A stretch of DNA of 64,000 nt from Jiangella mangrovi (GTDB lineage Bacteria; Actinomycetota; Actinomycetes; Jiangellales; Jiangellaceae), in contig NZ_JACHMM010000001.1 of the NCBI RefSeq assembly GCF_014204975.1, forward strand, positions 3,906,001-3,970,000. Direction: 5' to 3'. Below, piece after piece: positions 33,398 through 41,983 of the stretch; position 1 is the first letter of the stretch, and each line of letters starts with the position of its first letter. The notes beneath the pieces are model-generated. The model was not told where the DNA came from and searched no databases. It saw nothing but the letters and a program-made list of their open reading frames with translations. The translations under genes were made by a program, and so were the position numbers.

Positions 33398-33424
33398 GTC
33401 ACGCAAGTCACGCGTGTCACGGAA
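33398..33424. repeat. Three tandem 9-bp direct repeats (GTCACGnnn)
   Basis: GTCACGCAA, GTCACGCGT and GTCACGGAA follow each other without gaps 70-97 bp upstream of the VWA protein start (minus strand). The regular 9-bp phasing resembles an activator binding array. No regulator gene is adjacent. Confidence 0.45.
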
Positions 33425-33441
33425 GTATGAAGATCACCTGC

Positions 33442-33657
33442 TCAGCCGCTCGCGGGCGCCGCGGGCGTCGTCGGCGCCCCCGGCTCGATGTGCGCGTCGG
33501 TGCCCGGATAGACCAGACACTGCGCACCGTCGGACCAGCGGACCAGGAACGGCGGCCCGCCGTCCGGCCCGTGCGTCTCGAGCACCTCGCCCTCGCGGCG
33601 GGGCGAGCCGACCCTCGTCCCCTCGACCACCAGACGGTCGCCGTCGTGTGCGTGCAC
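33442..33657 (-). CDS. DUF1918 domain protein
   Basis: A 71-residue protein matching the small actinobacterial DUF1918 family: 'GDRLVVEGTRVGSPRREGEVLETHGPDGGPPFLVRWSDG' is the full conserved core. It may fold like a small SH3-type barrel. The function is unknown. Start GTG 33657 is chosen over an upstream in-frame ATG because GGAGG lies 9 nt before it and the family begins at this point. Confidence 0.85.
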   Translation of the reverse strand: MHAHDGDRLVVEGTRVGSPRREGEVLETHGPDGGPPFLVRWSDGAQCLVYPGTDAHIEPGAPTTPAAPASG

Positions 33658-33757
33658 GGTCCTCGACCTCCCTCGGCGGAACCCGAACCCGTCACCGTCC
33701 AGCGTGCTCCGGACCGGGCCTGACGGCAACGGGTCGGCCGCCGTCGGGCCCCCGGAG

Positions 33758-34612
33758 CTATCGGCTGAGCTTCTGGTAACGACGGATCGACAGCGGCACG
33801 AAGATCGCCAGGATGACCAGCGGCCAGGCGACGGCCAGCAGCAGGCTGTGCTGCGCCGCCCACGAGTCGCCGCCGAGGCCCGGGTTGCCGAACAACTCGC
33901 GGGTGGCGGCCACCGTCGACGACAGCGGGTTCCACTCCGACACCGCGCCCAGCCAGCCGGGCATCAGCTCCGGCGCGACGAAGACGTTCGACAGCGCCGT
34001 CAGCGGGAACGCGGCCGGGAAGACGATGACGCCGACGGTGTCCGCGTTGGGCACGACGAGGCCGAGGTAGATGCCGACCCAGGTGATGGCGAAGCGCAGC
34101 AGCAGGATCAGCCCGACGGCGGCCAGCGCGTTGCCGATGCCGCGGTGCCACTGCCAGCCGACCAGCAGGCCGCAGACGACCAGCGTCGTCATCTCGAGCA
34201 CCGCGCGAATGAGGTCGGCGGCGCTGCGCCCTGCCACCAGCGCCGACCGCGCCATGGGCATGGACCGGAACCGGTCGACCACGCCGCGGTCGACGTCGAA
34301 CGCCACGCCGGTCGCCGTCGCGCCCAGGCCGTAGAGCATGGTCATCGCGAACACGCCGGGCAGCAGGAACTCGCGGTAGTTGCCGCCGCCGGGCATCGCC
34401 ATGCCGCTGCCGAACACGTAGCCGAAGACCAGCACGAACATGATCGGCAGGGTGAAGTAGATGATCACCTCCTCGGGCGCCCGGACGACGTGCGCCATGT
34501 TGCGCTTCGTCATCACCCAGGCGTCGGCGGCGGTCCAGCGCAGTCGCGCCAGGGGAGTGCGGGCCGGCGGGGGAGCGATCAGGGCGGGCGGCTGCTGCAA
34601 GGTGATGCTCAC
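33758..34612 (-). CDS. ABC-2 type transporter permease (DrrB-like)
   Basis: A 284-residue membrane protein with six predicted helices. The segment 'WVMTKRNMAHVVRAPEEVIIYFTLPIMFVLVFGYVFG' is the usual N-terminus, and 'PAAFPLTALSNVFVAPELMPGWLGAVSEWNPLS' is the conserved ABC-2 signature. It pairs with the ATPase gene directly upstream (4-nt overlap) to form a DrrAB-type exporter of drugs or lipids. The divergent TetR gene probably controls the pair. Confidence 0.92.
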   Translation of the reverse strand: MSITLQQPPALIAPPPARTPLARLRWTAADAWVMTKRNMAHVVRAPEEVIIYFTLPIMFVLVFGYVFGSGMAMPGGGNYREFLLPGVFAMTMLYGLGATATGVAFDVDRGVVDRFRSMPMARSALVAGRSAADLIRAVLEMTTLVVCGLLVGWQWHRGIGNALAAVGLILLLRFAITWVGIYLGLVVPNADTVGVIVFPAAFPLTALSNVFVAPELMPGWLGAVSEWNPLSSTVAATRELFGNPGLGGDSWAAQHSLLLAVAWPLVILAIFVPLSIRRYQKLSR

Positions 34613-35592
34613 GAGACGGACTCCTTGACGGCGTCGGATTCGGCCCGGTGGCCGGTGAGGTGGAGGAAGGCTTCGTCGAGGGTGGGCCGGCGCAGGCCGA
34701 TGTCCTCGGCGGCGACGCCGGCGGCCTGCAGCTCGCGAACGGCATCGGTGAGCGCGGCCATGCGGTCGGCGACGGGGGCACTGACCCGGCGGGTGTCGGC
34801 GTCGGTCTCGGGCGGGGACGTGCCGATGCGGGCGACGACGGCGGCAGCCTGCGGCAGCTGGGCGGCATCGCGGACGACGACCTCGATGCGGTCGCCGCCG
34901 ATGCGGGCCTTGAGCTCGTCGGCGGTGCCCTCGGCGACCACCCGGCCGGTGTCGATGACGGAGATGCGCCCGGCCAGCTGGTCGGCCTCTTCGAGGTACT
35001 GGGTGGTGAGCAGCACCGTCGTGCCGCCGGCGACCAGCGAGCGGACGGCGTCCCAGACGTCGTTGCGGCTGCGCGGGTCGAGGCCGGTGGTGGGCTCGTC
35101 GAGGAACAGCACCTCGGGCGCCAGGATGAGGCTGGCCGCGAGGTCGAGCCGGCGCCGCATGCCGCCGGAGTAGGTGCGCCCGGACCGGTCGGCGGCGTGG
35201 GTGAGATCGAACTGCTCCAGCAGCTCGTCGGCCCGCCGCTTCGCCTGCCGTGCGCCCAGGTGGTACAGCCGGCCGAACATCACCAGGTTCTGCCGGCCGG
35301 ACAGCGTCTCGTCGACTGCGGCGTACTGCCCGGTGAGGCCGATGCGGCGGCGCACCTCGTCGGCCTCGGCGACGACGTCGTACCCGGCGACCCGGGCGCT
35401 GCCGCCGTCGAAGCGCAGGAGCGTGGACAGGATGCGCACGGCCGTGGTCTTGCCGGCGCCGTTGGGGCCCAGCAGCCCGTGCACCACCCCGCGCCGCACG
35501 GTGAGGTCGAGCCCGTCGAGTGCGTCGCTGCTGCCGTACCGCTTGCGCAGCCCTTCGGCGACGATCGCCGCGTCGTTCGTGGTCACAGCCAC
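34609..35592 (-). CDS. Daunorubicin-resistance-type ABC transporter ATPase (DrrA-like)
   Basis: A 327-residue ATPase. Walker A is GLLGPNGAGKTTA, signature SGGMRRRLDLAASL, Walker [12 protein letters not shown], and the switch histidine is replaced by Gln in TTQYLEEAD, as usual in DrrA. The C-terminal extension (about residues 230-327) with 'RRPTLDEAFLHLTGH' is the regulatory tail of this family. It is divergent from a TetR gene, with direct repeats in the gap. Confidence 0.93.
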   Translation of the reverse strand: MAVTTNDAAIVAEGLRKRYGSSDALDGLDLTVRRGVVHGLLGPNGAGKTTAVRILSTLLRFDGGSARVAGYDVVAEADEVRRRIGLTGQYAAVDETLSGRQNLVMFGRLYHLGARQAKRRADELLEQFDLTHAADRSGRTYSGGMRRRLDLAASLILAPEVLFLDEPTTGLDPRSRNDVWDAVRSLVAGGTTVLLTTQYLEEADQLAGRISVIDTGRVVAEGTADELKARIGGDRIEVVVRDAAQLPQAAAVVARIGTSPPETDADTRRVSAPVADRMAALTDAVRELQAAGVAAEDIGLRRPTLDEAFLHLTGHRAESDAVKESVS

Positions 35593-35606
35593 CCTCCTGA
35601 GAAACT

Positions 35607-35640
35607 GTTTATGATGTATAGCGCTTGGTTTATGTTGTAC
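35607..35640. promoter_or_regulatory. Direct repeats in the DrrA/TetR divergent promoter
   Basis: GTTTATGATGTAT (35607-35619) and GTTTATGTTGTAC (35628-35640) are direct repeats 21 bp apart, about two helix turns, in an AT-rich island. They are likely binding sites for the divergent TetR regulator. Confidence 0.5.
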
Positions 35641-35695
35641 ACAGTTCTAGGATGGGCGTCAAGCGCAGACTCGCGACTCGACTGATGGGGAGTGC

Positions 35696-36484
35696 ATGGC
35701 CGCCACGGACAACCACCGGGCCGATCCGAACCGCACGCTCGAGCTGCTCTGGGGCACCCTGCAGCCGCCGACCCGCGGCCCGAAGCCGGCGTTGTCGCTG
35801 CCGCAGATCGTCGAGGCCGCCATCGAGGTGGCCGACGCCGAGGGAGTGGCGGCGGTCTCCATGCGCCGGGTCGCCGACGAGCTCGGCTTCACGACGATGT
35901 CGCTGTACCGCTACGTGCCCAGCAAGACCGACCTGCTCGAGCTCATGGTCGAGAACGCCGGTTTCATCGCCGACATGCCGCCGGAGCTCACCGGCTGGCG
36001 CGACCAGCTGCACTGGTGGGCCAACGACACCGCCGAGATCTACCGGCGCCGGCGCTGGGCGCTCGACGTCCCGCTCAACGCGCCGCCCATGGGCCCCCAC
36101 CAGATCAAGCGCATGGAGCAGGCGCTGGCCGCCCTCGACGGCACCGGCCTGAGCGGCATCGAGATGCTCGCCATCCTGGTCGTCCTCAGCGGCTACGTGC
36201 GCGGCCACGCCCAGCTGGCCACCACCCTGGCCGACGTCGAGTCGCGCACCGGAACGCCACAGGAGGCCTGGGACCAGGCGTACGGCCGCATGCTCACCGA
36301 GTTCGTCGACCCCGACCAGCATCCGACGCTGGCCCGCATCGTCGCCGAGGGCGCCTTCCACGACCCCGAGGTCGACCTGGACGACGAGTGGCTGGGGCAG
36401 GACTTCGCCTTCGGTCTCGACCTGGTCCTCGACGGCATCGCCCGGTACATCGAGCGGCGGACGGGAGCAGCGTCACCCGGGTGA
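35696..36484 (+). CDS. TetR/AcrR family transcriptional regulator
   Basis: A 262-residue regulator. The HTH domain is near residues 40-90 ('LSLPQIVEAAIEVADAEGVAAVSMRRVADELGFTTMSLYRYVPSKTDLLELM'), and the rest is a long ligand domain of TetR_C type with 'AMEQALAALDGTGLSGIEMLAILVVL'. The length and the C-terminal domain fit the actinobacterial family found beside drug exporters. It is divergent from drrAB-like genes, which it probably represses. Confidence 0.92.
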   Translation: MAATDNHRADPNRTLELLWGTLQPPTRGPKPALSLPQIVEAAIEVADAEGVAAVSMRRVADELGFTTMSLYRYVPSKTDLLELMVENAGFIADMPPELTGWRDQLHWWANDTAEIYRRRRWALDVPLNAPPMGPHQIKRMEQALAALDGTGLSGIEMLAILVVLSGYVRGHAQLATTLADVESRTGTPQEAWDQAYGRMLTEFVDPDQHPTLARIVAEGAFHDPEVDLDDEWLGQDFAFGLDLVLDGIARYIERRTGAASPG

Positions 36485-36493
36485 CATTCGGAA

Positions 36494-36541
36494 TGGCACC
36501 CGAGTGCCAATGTGATCGATTCCCCGATCATCTCGATCGGG
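36494..36541. promoter_or_regulatory. Two inverted repeats upstream of the arcD-arcA genes
   Basis: TGGCAC-ccga-GTGCCA (36494-36509) and CCCGATC-atctc-GATCGGG (36523-36541) lie between the TetR stop and the permease start. A possible -10 box TAGCGT at 36548-36553 follows, so one of the repeats may be an operator and the first may terminate the TetR gene. Confidence 0.45.
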
Positions 36542-36591
36542 TTGCGCTAGCGTGACCGCGACGCTATTGCCGATCTTCGGCGGAGGCCGAG

Positions 36592-38019
36592 ATGGCCGAC
36601 ACGACGGCGCAGACCGCCCAGAAGGTGACGCTGGCGACCCTGACCGCCATGGTGGTCGGCTCGATGGTGGGTGCGGGCGTCTTCTCGTTGCCCCAGCGGT
36701 TCGGCAGCGAGACGGGTGTGGCCGGGGCGCTGGTCGCGTGGGCCGTCGCCGGCAGCGGCATGCTCATGCTCGCCTTCGTCTTCCAGTCGCTCGCGCTGCG
36801 CCGCCCGGACCTCGACGCGGGCGTGTACGCGTACGCGAAGGCCGGCTTCGGGGAGTACCTCGGCTTCTTCTCCGCCTTCGGGTACTGGGCCAGCGCGTGC
36901 GTCGGCAACGTCACCTACTGGGTGCTGATCATGTCGACGGTGGGCGCCATCGCCCCGGCGCTCGGCGACGGCGACACCGTCCTGGCCATCGTGCTCAGCA
37001 GCGTGGGGCTGTGGACGTTCTACCTGCTGATCCGCCGCGGCGTGCAGGAGGCCACGGCGATCAACCGCATCGTGACCGTCGCGAAGGTCATCCCGATCAT
37101 CGTCTTCGTCATCCTGGCGATCTTCTACCTGGACCCGCAGGTGTTCGCGGACAACTGGCGCGGCGGCGGCGACCTCGGCTCGCTGTACGACCAGGTCACC
37201 GGCACCATGCTGGCGACGGTGTTCGTCTTCCTCGGCGTCGAGGGCGCCAGCGTCTACTCCCGGCACGCCCGCCGCCGCGAGGACGTCGGCCGCGCGACGC
37301 TGCTGGGCTTCGCCATGGTGCTGAGCATCTTCGCCTCGGTGACCATCGTGTCCTACGGGATCCTGCCCAACGAGGAGCTCGCCGAGCTGCGCCAGCCCTC
37401 CATGGCCGGCGTGCTCGAGGCGGCGGTGGGGCAGTGGGGCGAGGTGTTCGTCAGCGTCGGCCTGATCATCTCCGTCCTCGGCGCCTACCTGGCCTGGACG
37501 CTGATGGCGGCCGAGGTGCTCTTCGTCGCCGCGGCCGACCGCGACATGCCCCGCTTCCTGGGCCGCAAGACCGGCGCCGACGTGCCCGGGCCGGCCCTGC
37601 TGCTGACGACGGTGCTCGTGCAGGTCATGCTCGTGGTGACGGCGTTCTCCGAGAACGCGTTCAACTTCGCGCTGAACCTCACCAGCGCGCTGACACTGAT
37701 CCCGTTCCTGCTGGCGGCGGGGTACGCGGCGAAGCTGGCGCTCGGCCGCGACGGCGAGCGGTCCGGGGGACCGGCGCGCGAGATCGTCGTCGCGCTGCTC
37801 GCCACCCTCTACACGGCGTTCCTGCTCTACGCCGCCGGACCGAAGTACCTGCTGGTCTCGTTCATCGTCTACGCCCCGGCCACCGTGCTGTTCGTCATGG
37901 CCCGCCGCGAGCAGGGACGACGGCCGTTCGGGCCCGGTGAGCTGCTCATCCTGGCCGTGTCGATCGCCGGCGCCGTCGTCGGAGTCGTCGCCCTGAGCCT
38001 GGGCTGGATCAGTCTCTGA
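36592..38019 (+). CDS. arcD: APC family amino acid permease, arginine/ornithine antiporter-like
   Basis: A 475-residue protein with about 12 transmembrane helices. The opening '[25 protein letters not shown]' is the APC motif with GSMVGAGVF binding the amino-acid carboxylate. It resembles ArcD arginine:ornithine antiporters, and the arginine deiminase gene 29 nt downstream supports this. The ribosome site GCGGAGG precedes ATG 36592. Other basic-amino-acid permeases are possible. Confidence 0.87.
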   Translation: MADTTAQTAQKVTLATLTAMVVGSMVGAGVFSLPQRFGSETGVAGALVAWAVAGSGMLMLAFVFQSLALRRPDLDAGVYAYAKAGFGEYLGFFSAFGYWASACVGNVTYWVLIMSTVGAIAPALGDGDTVLAIVLSSVGLWTFYLLIRRGVQEATAINRIVTVAKVIPIIVFVILAIFYLDPQVFADNWRGGGDLGSLYDQVTGTMLATVFVFLGVEGASVYSRHARRREDVGRATLLGFAMVLSIFASVTIVSYGILPNEELAELRQPSMAGVLEAAVGQWGEVFVSVGLIISVLGAYLAWTLMAAEVLFVAAADRDMPRFLGRKTGADVPGPALLLTTVLVQVMLVVTAFSENAFNFALNLTSALTLIPFLLAAGYAAKLALGRDGERSGGPAREIVVALLATLYTAFLLYAAGPKYLLVSFIVYAPATVLFVMARREQGRRPFGPGELLILAVSIAGAVVGVVALSLGWISL

Positions 38020-38048
38020 CCCCATCCGCCGAGCGAGAGGACCCTGCC

Positions 38049-39305
38049 ATGACCGACGGGACCACGGGCGCGCCGCACGGCGTCCACTCCGAGGTCGGCC
38101 GGCTGCGCAAGGTGCTGGTGTGCCGGCCAGGCCTCGCGCACCGCCGGCTCACCCCGACCAACGCCGACGACCTGCTCTTCGACGACGTCCTCTGGGTCGA
38201 GTCCGCCCAGCGCGACCACCTCGACTTCGTCGAACGGCTGCGCGGCCGCGGCGTCGAGGTCGTCGAACTGCACGACCTGCTGGCCGAGACCATGGCGATC
38301 CCGGGCGCGCGGTCGTGGCTGCTCGACCGCAAGGTGACGGTCAACGAGGTCGGGCTCGGCTTCGTCGACGCCACGAGGGAGTACCTGGAGTCGCTGGACC
38401 CGGCCGCGCTGGCGGAGTTCCTGATCGGCGGCCTGGCGACGGCCGACCTGCCCGACGACTACCGCTCCGGCTACGTCGGGCTGGCCCAGGAGTCCGTCGG
38501 GGCGCGCGACTATCTGATGCCGCCGCTGCCGAACACGCTGTACACCCGCGACACGACCTGCTGGCTGTACGGCGGGCTGACGATGAACCCGCTGTTCTGG
38601 CCGGCCCGGCACGACGAGACCCTGCTCTACAAGGCGATCTACACGTTCCACCCCGGCTACGCGGACTCGACGGTGTGGTGGGGCGACCCGGAGCGCAGCT
38701 GGGGCCGGGCCACGTTCGAGGGCGGCGACATCATGCCGATCGGCAACCGCACGGTCCTCATGGGGATGAGCGAGCGGACCTCGCGGCACGCCATCACGCA
38801 GGTCGCGGCGGCGCTGTTCGAGCAGGACGCCGCCGAGCGGGTCATCGTCGCCGGCATGCCGAAGCTGCGCGCGGCGATGCACCTGGACACCGTGTTCACC
38901 TTCGCCGACGTCGACGTGGTGACGGTGTTCCCGCGCATCGTCGACGCCCTGCACGTGTTCACGCTGCGCCCGGGCGACCGCGCGCCCGGCGTCGACGTCA
39001 CCGACGAGGGAGACGCTCGGCTGGTCGACGTCGTCGCCGCTGCCCTCGGCCTGGACGGGCTGCGAGTCGTCGAGACCGGCGGCGACGCGTACGCCTCCGA
39101 GCGCCAGCAGTGGGACAGCGGCAACAACGCCGTCGCCGTCGAGCCCGGCGTGGTGTTCACCTACGACCGCAACACCCAGACCAACGAGCTGCTGCGCAAG
39201 GCCGGCATCGAGGTGATCCCGATCGTCGGCGCCGAGCTCGGCCGCGGCCGCGGCGGCGGCCACTGCATGACCTGCCCGCTGAGCCGCGACCCCGTCGGCG
39301 TCTGA
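38049..39305 (+). CDS. arcA: Arginine deiminase
   Basis: A 418-residue cytoplasmic enzyme that turns arginine into citrulline and ammonia. The N-terminus '[26 protein letters not shown]' is the conserved beta strand, FEGGDIM carries the acidic residue that binds the guanidinium group, and the catalytic Cys406 is in [14 protein letters not shown]. With the permease upstream it forms an arginine-use operon. No carbamoyltransferase (arcB) or carbamate kinase (arcC) gene follows. Confidence 0.96.
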   Translation: MTDGTTGAPHGVHSEVGRLRKVLVCRPGLAHRRLTPTNADDLLFDDVLWVESAQRDHLDFVERLRGRGVEVVELHDLLAETMAIPGARSWLLDRKVTVNEVGLGFVDATREYLESLDPAALAEFLIGGLATADLPDDYRSGYVGLAQESVGARDYLMPPLPNTLYTRDTTCWLYGGLTMNPLFWPARHDETLLYKAIYTFHPGYADSTVWWGDPERSWGRATFEGGDIMPIGNRTVLMGMSERTSRHAITQVAAALFEQDAAERVIVAGMPKLRAAMHLDTVFTFADVDVVTVFPRIVDALHVFTLRPGDRAPGVDVTDEGDARLVDVVAAALGLDGLRVVETGGDAYASERQQWDSGNNAVAVEPGVVFTYDRNTQTNELLRKAGIEVIPIVGAELGRGRGGGHCMTCPLSRDPVGV

Positions 39306-39416
39306 CCCGGAGCCGCCGACCGGCTGCTCACGCCGTCGTCCAGCGGTGAATACTTGAGGCCTGGGCGGCGGCCGGCCGCCGCGGTTCGACGGGCACGTGG
39401 ACAGGGAGCGGCACTG

Positions 39417-40865
39417 ATGGCTGGAACGGCACAGATCGGCGTCACCGGGCTCGCGGTCATGGGCCGCAACCTCGCGCGGAACTTCGCCCGCAACGGGTAC
39501 ACCGTCGCGCTGCACAACCGCACCGCGAGCCGCACGCACGACCTCGTCGAGCAGTTCGGCTCCGAGGGCTCGTTCGTGCCGGCGGAGACCGCCGAGGAGT
39601 TCGTCGCCGCGCTCGAGCGGCCGCGCCGGCTGATCATCATGGTCAAGGCGGGCGACCCGACCGACGCCGTCATCGACGAGTTCGCACCGCTGCTCGAGCC
39701 GGGCGACGTCATCATCGACGGCGGCAACGCGCACTACGCCGACACCCGCCGGCGCGAGGCGAAGCTGCGCGAGCAGGGCATCCACTTCGTCGGCACCGGC
39801 ATCTCCGGTGGCGAGGAGGGCGCCCTCAACGGCCCGAGCATCATGCCCGGCGGCTCCGACGAGTCCTACCAGTCGCTCGGCCCGATGCTCGAGAAGATCT
39901 CCGCCAAGGCCGCCGACGGCTCGCCCTGCTGCACGCACATCGGCGCCGACGGCGCCGGGCACTTCGTCAAGATGGTGCACAACGGCATCGAGTACGCCGA
40001 CATGCAGCTCATCGCCGAGGCGTACGACCTGCTCCGCCACGCCGCCGGGTACGAGCCGGCCAAGATCGCCGAGATCTTCCGCGGCTGGAACACCGGCCGC
40101 CTCGACTCCTACCTCATCGAGATCACCGCCGAGGTACTCGCCCACGTCGACGCCGACACCGGCCGGCCGTTCGTCGACGTCGTCCTCGACCAGGCCGAGC
40201 AGAAGGGCACCGGCCGCTGGACCGTGCAGATCGCCCTCGACCTCGGCGTCCCGGTCAGCGGCATCGCCGAGGCCGTCTTCGCCCGGTCGGTGTCCGGTCA
40301 CACCGACCTGCGCGCCGTCGGCGCCTCGCTGGCCGGCCCGTCGCCCGCCGACGTGGGCGCGCTCGACGCCGACGACGCCGAGCGGTTCGCCGCGCAGGTC
40401 GAGCAGGCGCTGTACGCGTCCAAGGTCGTCTCGTACACGCAGGGCTTCCACCAGATGCAGGCCGCGGGTGCGGAGTACGGCTGGACGCTCGACCTCGGCG
40501 CCATCGCCGGCATCTGGCGCGGCGGCTGCATCATCCGGGCGGCCTTCCTCGACCGCATCACCGCGGCGTACGCCAAGGACGCGGCGCTGCCGAGCCTGCT
40601 CGCCGACGAGCAGTTCGCGGCCGAGATCGGCGCGGCGCAGGACGCCTGGCGCGCGGTGGTGTCGACGGCGGCGCGCCTGGGCATCCCGGTACCCGGCTTC
40701 TCGACGGCGCTGGCCTACTACGACGCGCTGCGGGCGCCGCGGCTGCCGGCCGCGCTGACCCAGGGCCAGCGCGACTTCTTCGGCGCCCACACCTACCGCC
40801 GGGTCGACCGCGAGGGTTCGTTCCACACGCTCTGGTCGGAGGACCGCTCGGAGGTGCAGGGCTGA
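39417..40865 (+). CDS. gnd: 6-phosphogluconate dehydrogenase (decarboxylating), NADP type
   Basis: A 482-residue enzyme of the pentose phosphate pathway that makes ribulose 5-phosphate, CO2 and NADPH. The cofactor motif is GVTGLAVMGRNLARNFA with NRT after beta 2, consistent with NADP. The substrate motif is GTGISGGEEGALNGPSIMPGG, the catalytic lysine is in HFVKMVHNGIEY, and RDYFGAH-like 'QRDFFGAHTYRRVD' closes the protein. ATG 39417 follows an AGGGAG ribosome site. The upstream in-frame start at 39354 is untypical. Confidence 0.97.
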   Translation: MAGTAQIGVTGLAVMGRNLARNFARNGYTVALHNRTASRTHDLVEQFGSEGSFVPAETAEEFVAALERPRRLIIMVKAGDPTDAVIDEFAPLLEPGDVIIDGGNAHYADTRRREAKLREQGIHFVGTGISGGEEGALNGPSIMPGGSDESYQSLGPMLEKISAKAADGSPCCTHIGADGAGHFVKMVHNGIEYADMQLIAEAYDLLRHAAGYEPAKIAEIFRGWNTGRLDSYLIEITAEVLAHVDADTGRPFVDVVLDQAEQKGTGRWTVQIALDLGVPVSGIAEAVFARSVSGHTDLRAVGASLAGPSPADVGALDADDAERFAAQVEQALYASKVVSYTQGFHQMQAAGAEYGWTLDLGAIAGIWRGGCIIRAAFLDRITAAYAKDAALPSLLADEQFAAEIGAAQDAWRAVVSTAARLGIPVPGFSTALAYYDALRAPRLPAALTQGQRDFFGAHTYRRVDREGSFHTLWSEDRSEVQG

Positions 40866-40870
40866 GCGCA

Positions 40871-41983
40871 GTGGGCGAGGTGTTCGCCGGTCGCTTCGAG
40901 CTGGTCGACGTGCTCGGCCGCGGCGGCATGGGCGACGTCTGGCGGGTCTGGGACCAGCGCGAACGGGCCTTCCGGGCGGCGAAGCTGCAGCGCCAGTCCG
41001 ACAGCGCCTCGCTGCTGCGCTTCGTCCGCGAGTCCTCGACCCGGGTCGACCACCCGCACGTCCTCGCCCCTACCGGCTGGTGGGCCGACGACGGCCGCGT
41101 GCTGATCGTCATGCCGCTCGTCGACGGCGGATCGGTGGCGGTGCTGCTGGCCGACCACGGGGCGCTGGGGGACCGGTGGGCCCGGACGCTGGGCCTGCAG
41201 TTGCTCGACGCGCTGACGGCGGTGCATGCGGCCGGCCTCGTCCACCGCGACGTGAAGCCGTCGAACCTGCTGCTCTCGGCGACGGGGACCGCGGCGCCGG
41301 AGCTGTGGCTGTCTGACTTCGGCATCGCCGTCCGGGCCGACGAGCCGCGGCTGACGCACCACTCGGAGGTCGTCCACACGCCCGGCTACTCCGCGCCCGA
41401 GGTGCTGGGCGGTGCCGACCCCGATCCGCGGCAGGACCTCTACTCGTGCGGGGTCGTGCTGGTGGAGCTGCTGACCGGACGGCGCCCGGGTGCCGACGGC
41501 GATGGCCCGGTTCCGTCCGGGCCGTTCGCGGAGCTGGTCACGGGCCTGCTGGCGGCGGACCCGGCCGATCGGTACGGCTCGGCCGCCGAGGCGCGCGAGG
41601 CGTTGGAGGCGGTGCCCGTGCCGGCGCCGTCCGGCGAGCCGATCGAGGTCTTCGACCAGCTGCCACCCTGGCCGCCCGGCTGGGGACCGGGCGGGCCGGT
41701 CCCCGTCGCACCGCCACCGTCGTCCAGCCCCGTCGCGGCGCCGCGGTCGGAGCCTGTAACGCCGCAGTTGTCGGTGCCCGCCCGTAGGGTGGGCCCCCTC
41801 CCAACCGGGCGGGGACCAGAACCGCAGCCAGAAGCGGAACCGGAGCCCGAATCTGAGCCGGCCCCGTCGTCGGCGCCCGCACCGGGACCGTCCGCGACGC
41901 GGCGCGCACCGTGGCCGGCGGTGGCGCTCGCGGTCCTCGGGGTCGGGCTGCTGGTCGCGGCCGTCGTCACGGCGCTGGCGTAG
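40871..41983 (+). CDS. Membrane-anchored serine/threonine protein kinase
   Basis: A 370-residue Hanks-type kinase. The glycine loop GRGGMGDVW is at residues 16-24, ATP-binding Lys at 38, catalytic loop HRDVKPSN at 125-132, DFG at 149-151, and APE (SAPE) after the activation loop. A Pro-rich juxtamembrane segment (about 215-345) leads to one C-terminal transmembrane helix (WPAVALAVLGVGLLVAAVVTAL) with no extracellular domain. Residues 300-317 (LSVPARRVGPLPTGRGPE) are encoded by a dispersed 52-bp repeat. It overlaps the convergent VWA gene by 17 nt. Confidence 0.92.
   Translation: MGEVFAGRFELVDVLGRGGMGDVWRVWDQRERAFRAAKLQRQSDSASLLRFVRESSTRVDHPHVLAPTGWWADDGRVLIVMPLVDGGSVAVLLADHGALGDRWARTLGLQLLDALTAVHAAGLVHRDVKPSNLLLSATGTAAPELWLSDFGIAVRADEPRLTHHSEVVHTPGYSAPEVLGGADPDPRQDLYSCGVVLVELLTGRRPGADGDGPVPSGPFAELVTGLLAADPADRYGSAAEAREALEAVPVPAPSGEPIEVFDQLPPWPPGWGPGGPVPVAPPPSSSPVAAPRSEPVTPQLSVPARRVGPLPTGRGPEPQPEAEPEPESEPAPSSAPAPGPSATRRAPWPAVALAVLGVGLLVAAVVTALA
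41768..41819 (+). repeat. 52-bp dispersed repeat, copy B (inside kinase gene)
   Basis: This plus-strand copy begins TTGTCGGTGCCCGCCCGTAG and differs from copy A (30009-30060, minus strand) at three bases. It lies in the sequence for the Pro-rich juxtamembrane linker of the kinase and keeps the reading frame open. Confidence 0.8.
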
